This document shows positions 59,201 through 64,000 of a stretch of 64,000 bases of DNA, one piece after another. Source of the stretch: Galbitalea sp036499165. GTDB taxonomy: Bacteria; Actinomycetota; Actinomycetes; Actinomycetales; Microbacteriaceae. Every line of letters starts with the position of its first letter. Position 1 is the first letter of the stretch. Under the pieces are notes generated by a model. It was not told where the DNA came from, searched no databases, and saw only the letters and a list, made by a program, of their open reading frames with translations. The translations under genes and the position numbers were made by a program. The stretch is from positions 1-64,000 of the forward strand of contig DASYEE010000031.1 in NCBI GenBank assembly GCA_036499165.1, written 5' to 3'.

Positions 59201-59611
59201 ATGAGCACCGGAACAATCGTCGCCATCATCGTCATAATCGTCGTGGTCGTTGTGATCGCGATCGTTGTATTCGCCGTCATCAGACTGGGCAAGAACCGCA
59301 GGCTCCAACGGGATCGCGCCAACGCTGCGGAGCTTCGTCATCGCGCAGACGCCGATGCCCTCGCCGCTCAGGAGCACGACGCCGTAGCTGCACGCGCCGC
59401 CGCGGACGCCAAGCAGGCGGAGCTGGCGGCAGAGCGCCTTCGCCGCCAGGCCGCGGACACCCAGGCTGCCGCTGAGGACGTGCGTGCCAGGTCTGAAGAG
59501 CAATTCCACAAGGCCGACGAAGTCGACCCGGACGTTCAGCAGCAGCCAGTCGCCGCCGAAGAGTCACAGCTTGGACTGGCCCCCGACTCTAACCGGCCAG
59601 CGGTCGACTGA
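59201..59611 (+). CDS. Single-pass membrane protein with coiled-coil tail
   Basis: This 136-residue protein has an N-terminal membrane helix of Ile/Val (about 5-27) followed by a long charged helix rich in Ala, Glu, Arg and Gln (about 30-110), a likely coiled coil. The ATG at 59201 follows GGAGAGAAGG. I recognise no family. The upstream box C suggests control by the MarR protein. Confidence 0.75.
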   Translation: MSTGTIVAIIVIIVVVVVIAIVVFAVIRLGKNRRLQRDRANAAELRHRADADALAAQEHDAVAARAAADAKQAELAAERLRRQAADTQAAAEDVRARSEEQFHKADEVDPDVQQQPVAAEESQLGLAPDSNRPAVD

Positions 59612-59647
59612 GGGGCCGCAACCGACACGACTCTCGGGGCTGTGGGG

Positions 59648-60715
59648 TCATCCCGGCGTGAGGTCAGTGCCCGCCCTTTTCGACATCCACCCATCGACGA
59701 CCGCACGCCGCCAGTCGGCGTTGAGGAGCGCGGGGGCACTGTCTGCCCATTGCTCGATCGGGCCAAGCTGCGGGAACCCTGTCAAGGATCCGAGCTCGAC
59801 GCCTTCCAGAAGGACAGCGTGCATCGGGGCCACCGATTGAAACGGGCGATCGAAAAATGGTCGCATCAGGGGCTCAACGACTGGCAACCCCACGCTTGCC
59901 TGGTGAGCAGCCAGCGCCGTTAGAGCAGATCCGAGCGCCCGTTCACGCGCGGGCCACTCGTCGGCGTCGAGTGCTTCGCTGAGGGGCGCGGCCGCCGTGA
60001 CGGCGGACGGCAGCTCGCGAAATACTGTGCCGAACCACTTCGCATACGGAGCCCAGCGCCGATCCAGCAGGTAGCCGATCTGCATAATGCTGCGGACGAT
60101 TCTGGCCGCGATGATCCTCGAACCCAGGTCGTCGCCGCGGGCACCCGTGCGACCAATGAACGGGAATTCTTCCTCTATGCGCCACCACGCGCCAGCCAGG
60201 GCAAACCGCTGGACCTCTGGCGGATACCACAGAAGGCGCTCCCGCCAGGCGGTGATTTCGCCCGCACGGTCCTCGAAGACTGGTCCCGCGATCACCTCGA
60301 GGACCGCCTGACCGGTCATCGCCAACCAGTCCGAAGATTCGAGTGCACGCGTCGTCTCGACACCGACGCGAGATAAGAGAAACGCGCGAACACTGGTGAC
60401 CTCCACACCGAGAGTTGGTTCCGGACTCCAGGTCGTGGCAAAACGCGTAGGGCGACCCCGATGCGACGGGGGGACCACTTGCTCGAGCCGGGATCGCACT
60501 ATGTCCACCTCAGCGGGCGGCACGAGAACGGTGAGACGGAGGCCCCAGTCGTGGTCGGTCGACATCTCGTCGTCCAGCCCGAGAACTTCGGAGCCGGTCC
60601 CGAGCCGCCCGGCCGCAACGAGGAGAGCGGGCCACCGTTCCAGAAGGATGGGACGGATGACCTCAAAATAGTAGGAGCTGACTAGCTCGTCATGAGGCCA
60701 CGGCTCAGTTTCCAT
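59648..60715 (-). CDS. DUF4037 protein (nucleotidyltransferase-like)
   Basis: This 355-residue soluble protein begins with a nucleotidyltransferase-like segment (AAGRLGTGSEVLGLDDEMSTDHDWGLRLTVLV) with the GS and D-x-D pattern, followed by a helical DUF4037 domain (WYPPEVQRFALAGAWWRIEEEFPFIGR, RDDLGSRIIAARIVRSIMQIGYLL). The reaction is unknown. It converges with the gene at 59201. Confidence 0.82.
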   Translation of the reverse strand: METEPWPHDELVSSYYFEVIRPILLERWPALLVAAGRLGTGSEVLGLDDEMSTDHDWGLRLTVLVPPAEVDIVRSRLEQVVPPSHRGRPTRFATTWSPEPTLGVEVTSVRAFLLSRVGVETTRALESSDWLAMTGQAVLEVIAGPVFEDRAGEITAWRERLLWYPPEVQRFALAGAWWRIEEEFPFIGRTGARGDDLGSRIIAARIVRSIMQIGYLLDRRWAPYAKWFGTVFRELPSAVTAAAPLSEALDADEWPARERALGSALTALAAHQASVGLPVVEPLMRPFFDRPFQSVAPMHAVLLEGVELGSLTGFPQLGPIEQWADSAPALLNADWRRAVVDGWMSKRAGTDLTPG

Positions 60716-60869
60716 TTCACCATTGTCCGCTCAACAACTCTTGGCGCCTCCTCGGTGGCGTAGGTGTGGCTGTGACGGCGGCTAACACATTCTGGGTGGT
60801 TTCTTCGGTAGCGGTTTGCAGCGTCACGTATCGCTTCTACCATCGGTGCAAACGAGGGGGTTTGATACC

Positions 60870-63800
60870 GTGCGCTACCCATCTGGCAAGCGAGCAAGAC
60901 GCGCGCTGAGAATTCGTCGAGGCGTGGCAGCAATGCTGTCCGCTCTGACTGCAATGTCTTTGGTCGGGGTGGGTCTCGTCATCGTGCCGCAATCGGCGGT
61001 GGCAGCTCCGGTACCGTTTCCGACGACCCAGTCCCTGGCGTTCGTCGCCCAGGGCGACACCACTACGACGCTGTATAAGGCAGTGCAGGGCACTGGTTCG
61101 ATCAGCTTCGTCGCGGTCGGATCCACGTCTGGGTTCGAGTACAACGCCTTGGCTTTCAACCCGACGGACAACTTTCTTTACGCGATGAGACACAACGGAA
61201 ATCCGCCGTCATCGCATCAGCTCCTGCGCATCGACTCGACCGGCAGCGTGACTACGGTGTGCACCGTGACCGGCCTGCCGAGCGGTGACTGGAACCAGGG
61301 CACCTTCGGTGGCGACGGGTTGATGTATGTACGCACGGCAGCTTCGAGTACGCAGTTGTACGCGATCAACACCACCGCGTGTTCGGCTACTCTGGTCACT
61401 CTTTCGACGGCGGTACCGAACGTCTCGGACATTGTCTGGAGCAATGGATTCTTCTGGGGTGTCTACGGTGAGGGACGTCAGATTTACCGGATCTCGCCCA
61501 CGGGGACCGTTTCCGTCTTCAGCGCCGCGACGCTCGGGCTTCCCTCCAATCCGTATGGCGCACAGTGGGTCTACGGCAACGGCAACCTCGGAGTCTCGAA
61601 CAACGTGACCGGCACGGTCTACCAGATCCAGATTACGAATCCCGCGGCGGCAACCCCGACGTTCGCTGTCGTTTCGACGGTGAAAGGTCCGATCAGCTCG
61701 AATAACGACGGAGCGTCGCTGGTCGCGCTCCCCGCCAACCTCTCCATAACGAAGACCGCTACTCCCGCGGTCTACGCGCCCGGCGACATGGTCACATACT
61801 CGCTCGTCGTGACCAACAACGGGCCCGGCCAGTCGAGCGGTTTCTACCTGAGCGACACGCTGCCAGCATTGCTGACCAATGTGACATCGACGACGGCGGG
61901 TTGCACCGTCACAGGAAGCAGCCTGACCTGTGCGGGAGGTGTCATGGCGAACGGCGCGACCAGCACGATCACTGTGCGGGGCACCATCCCATCGACTGCC
62001 ACCGGCTGCATCCCCAACACAGCGACGGTGGTCGGGAACGAGGACACGGCGCAGACCAACAACACTGCGACGGCCGCGGTCTGCCCGGTCGCACCGAGCC
62101 CATCGTTCAGCGTCGCGAAATCGGTCGATGCTCTTCCGGCGGGCGTGGCGCCGGGCGCGAAGGTTAGCTATACGGTCACCGTCACGAACACCGGCAATGT
62201 CGCGTTCACCGCTGCGAATCCCGCGAGCTTCACCGACAATCTCAGCGGCGTACTTGACGACGCAACATACAACAACGACGCCTCCGCCGGCGCGACGGTG
62301 ACGGGTTCGACGCTTTCGTGGTCTGGAGCACTTGCCCTTGGTGCAAGCGACGACATCACCTACTCGGTGACAGTCGCGGACCCGGTCCGTGCGAGCGGCG
62401 ACCACGTGCTCACCAATTTGGCTACTCCGGGGTCCGGTGGTTCGTGCGATCCCACCGCAACGTGCGATACGTCTGTGCCAATCGTCTCGTACGTGGTGTC
62501 CAAGACGGCGACCCCGAGTGCGTCGCCGGTGCCCGTCGGCGGAACGGTCGCCTACACGGTCACCGTGACCAATAACGGCGGTGTCGCATTCGATGCCGCG
62601 CGGCCGGCAACCTTCATCGATGACCTGCGGGCTGTTCTGGACGACTCGACCTACAACAACGACGCAACGAATGGCGCAACGCTCTCGGGCACGACGCTGA
62701 CGTGGTCTGGCGCGCTGGCCGTCGGCGCAAGCATCCAGGTCACGTATTCGGTCACCGTCAAGGCCGGTGGTAACGGGCTGCTGGTGAACTTGGTCACACC
62801 GGGTAGCGACGGATCGTGCATAACGCCGGAGGACTGCACTACGAGCACACCGACAACGGAGCCGCCGGTTCCGACGCCCTCGTTCGTCGCCTCGAAATCG
62901 ACCGATGCACCAACGACCGGAGTGCTGCCCGGCGCACGGGTGACCTATACGGTCACGATCATCAACACCGGGAACGTCGACTTCGCGCCAGGAAACCTGG
63001 CATCGTTCAGCGACAACCTCGCGGGGGTGCTGGATGACGCAACGTATAACGGCGACGCCACAGGTGGGGCGACCCTGCAAGGCACAACCCTGTCGTGGTC
63101 GGGAAGTCTCCCAGTCGGTGGGGTGGTCGAGGTGACCTACTCGGTCACGGTGAAAGACCCCGTACCGTCCACGGGTGCGCACCTGCTCGTCAATCTCGTG
63201 ATTCCGGGAACGGACGGCACCTGCACGGTGGCCGCAGATTGCACGACATCGACCCCCGTCGCGGGATTCATCATCTCCAAGTCGGTTGCCGCCTCGCAAC
63301 CGGTCTATCCGGGCGATGTGGTCACCTATGCGGTTCGGGTGCACAACACGGGAGGCGTCGCGTTTACCGCCTCGTCGCCTGCTTCGTTCACGGATGATCT
63401 CTCGTCCGTGCTCGATGAGGCGACCTATAACGGCGACGCCAGCGGCGGCGGCACCGTTGCAGGCACGGTGCTGTCGTGGTCGGGAACGCTGGCGATCGGC
63501 GCGACCGTGAACATCACGTACTCAGTCACCGTCAAGACACCGGTCACCGGCGGCCATCTGCTGGCGAACGTCGCGACCGCGGGTGACGGCGGAGGGTGCG
63601 ATCCGGACGCGACCTGTGCAACCTCAACGCCCATTGTCGACCCGCCAGCTCCGCCGCTGCCGGCATTCACAGTTTCGAAGTCGGCCAACGTGTCTGTGAC
63701 GCATCCTGGGTCCATCGTGGTTTACACGATCACGGTGACCAACGTGACCGCAGTCGATTTCACGACCGCCAACGCCGCGAGCTTCACGGATGACCTCACC

Positions 63801-64000
63801 AACGTGCTCGACAACGCCAGCTACAACAACGATGCAACCGGCGGCGCAACCGTCGTCAGCAGCATGCTGTCGTGGTCGGATGCACTTGCAGCACACACAA
63901 CGGTGGAAATCAGGTATTCGGTCACCACCAGCGACACTCTCTCACCCGACGCCCTTCTCGTAAATGTCGTGACGGCCGGAACAAACGGGGAGTGCGCACC
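60870..64000 (+). CDS. Large secreted repeat protein (DUF11 and DUF7927-type repeats), 3' end outside window
   Basis: The open frame runs from a GTG at 60870 (preceded by GAGGGGG) to the window edge, over 1,040 codons with no stop. The first 45 residues form a signal peptide with an Arg-rich N-region and cleavage at AVA/AP. An N-terminal domain of about 240 residues has beta-propeller-like repeats (LYAMRHNG, QLYAINTTA, IYRISPTG). A DUF11-like domain (from about 61738) and at least five repeats of about 129 residues follow, each with an FTD(D/N)L..VLDDATYN(N/G)DA...LSWSG core (from about 62097, 62493, 62880, 63267, 63667). It is probably a cell-surface stalk or adhesin. A sorting signal would lie beyond the window. 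Confidence 0.9.
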   Translation, partial: MRYPSGKRARRALRIRRGVAAMLSALTAMSLVGVGLVIVPQSAVAAPVPFPTTQSLAFVAQGDTTTTLYKAVQGTGSISFVAVGSTSGFEYNALAFNPTDNFLYAMRHNGNPPSSHQLLRIDSTGSVTTVCTVTGLPSGDWNQGTFGGDGLMYVRTAASSTQLYAINTTACSATLVTLSTAVPNVSDIVWSNGFFWGVYGEGRQIYRISPTGTVSVFSAATLGLPSNPYGAQWVYGNGNLGVSNNVTGTVYQIQITNPAAATPTFAVVSTVKGPISSNNDGASLVALPANLSITKTATPAVYAPGDMVTYSLVVTNNGPGQSSGFYLSDTLPALLTNVTSTTAGCTVTGSSLTCAGGVMANGATSTITVRGTIPSTATGCIPNTATVVGNEDTAQTNNTATAAVCPVAPSPSFSVAKSVDALPAGVAPGAKVSYTVTVTNTGNVAFTAANPASFTDNLSGVLDDATYNNDASAGATVTGSTLSWSGALALGASDDITYSVTVADPVRASGDHVLTNLATPGSGGSCDPTATCDTSVPIVSYVVSKTATPSASPVPVGGTVAYTVTVTNNGGVAFDAARPATFIDDLRAVLDDSTYNNDATNGATLSGTTLTWSGALAVGASIQVTYSVTVKAGGNGLLVNLVTPGSDGSCITPEDCTTSTPTTEPPVPTPSFVASKSTDAPTTGVLPGARVTYTVTIINTGNVDFAPGNLASFSDNLAGVLDDATYNGDATGGATLQGTTLSWSGSLPVGGVVEVTYSVTVKDPVPSTGAHLLVNLVIPGTDGTCTVAADCTTSTPVAGFIISKSVAASQPVYPGDVVTYAVRVHNTGGVAFTASSPASFTDDLSSVLDEATYNGDASGGGTVAGTVLSWSGTLAIGATVNITYSVTVKTPVTGGHLLANVATAGDGGGCDPDATCATSTPIVDPPAPPLPAFTVSKSANVSVTHPGSIVVYTITVTNVTAVDFTTANAASFTDDLTNVLDNASYNNDATGGATVVSSMLSWSDALAAHTTVEIRYSVTTSDTLSPDALLVNVVTAGTNGECA

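Noticed and set aside
61209..63344. A 711-codon open frame on the minus strand across the repeat protein
   Set aside because: It is opposite the plus-strand secreted protein, is full of Arg/Cys/His-rich low-quality sequence and repeats only because the coding strand repeats.

Overview
This is about 64 kb of GC-rich chromosome from an actinobacterium, most probably a member of the Microbacteriaceae. The evidence is a NusG with a long acidic N-terminal extension, the tRNA-Trp/secE/nusG/rplK/rplA order, an L10 start of the MANKEASV type, many ATGA-coupled genes, class-E-type sortase signals (LAFTG), PspC/LiaF-like membrane modules and DUF6230/DUF6114 proteins. The family assignment is inferred from protein and gene-order resemblance.

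Layout. Positions 1-26 hold the first codons of rplJ (L10, minus strand), preceded by an L10-leader-like region with a terminator hairpin. Positions 273-8579 form an accessory block between rplA and rplJ: TetR/MFS exporter, sugar-nucleotide-type epimerase, an OmpR-type two-component pair, a YqaJ-type nuclease, two membrane proteins and a GNAT acetyltransferase. Positions 8.6-11.5 kb are the minus-strand core tRNA-Trp, secE, nusG, rplK, rplA. Positions 11.9-24 kb are a second accessory block: a secreted choice-of-anchor-G protein with a sortase signal, a DUF559 nuclease-like gene flanked by repeats, a PspC/LiaF-like envelope-stress module with its own sensor pair, a drug-type ABC exporter with a DesK/NarL pair, and a PLP enzyme with a divergent Lrp regulator. 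Positions 24.1-26.4 kb hold murB, two MaoC-like hot-dog proteins and a 27-residue CxxC peptide gene with its own promoter, operator and terminator.

Positions 26.4-35.7 kb include a LacI regulator with a GH2 glycosidase (matching operators before both), small proteins, a cold-shock/DUF1294 protein, hydrolases and a 3-oxoacid CoA-transferase. Positions 36-38.3 kb carry DUF6230 and DUF6114 proteins. Positions 38.5-50.4 kb are a carbohydrate island: a GH38 alpha-mannosidase and a GPH-type symporter on the plus strand face a seven-gene minus-strand operon (LacI, binding protein, two permeases, GH1-like glycosidase, zinc alcohol dehydrogenase, Gfo/Idh/MocA oxidoreductase). The LacI operon is headed by a perfect 16-bp palindrome and a second degenerate copy.

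Positions 50.6-60.7 kb hold a VOC protein, a divergent MFS/TetR pair with a flavin-type oxidoreductase, a three-gene operon (hydrolase-LuxR fusion, methyltransferase, hot-dog protein), a MarR gene with recurring CTAGCAA-type boxes, small membrane proteins, a Ser/Thr kinase and a DUF4037 protein. From 60,870 to the window edge is a large secreted repeat protein (one DUF11-like domain and at least five repeats of about 129 residues), cut off by the window.

Four copies of a 60-bp palindromic repeat lie downstream of genes at 2.6, 13.9, 14.9 and 24.0 kb. No IS element, phage, CRISPR array or rRNA was seen.
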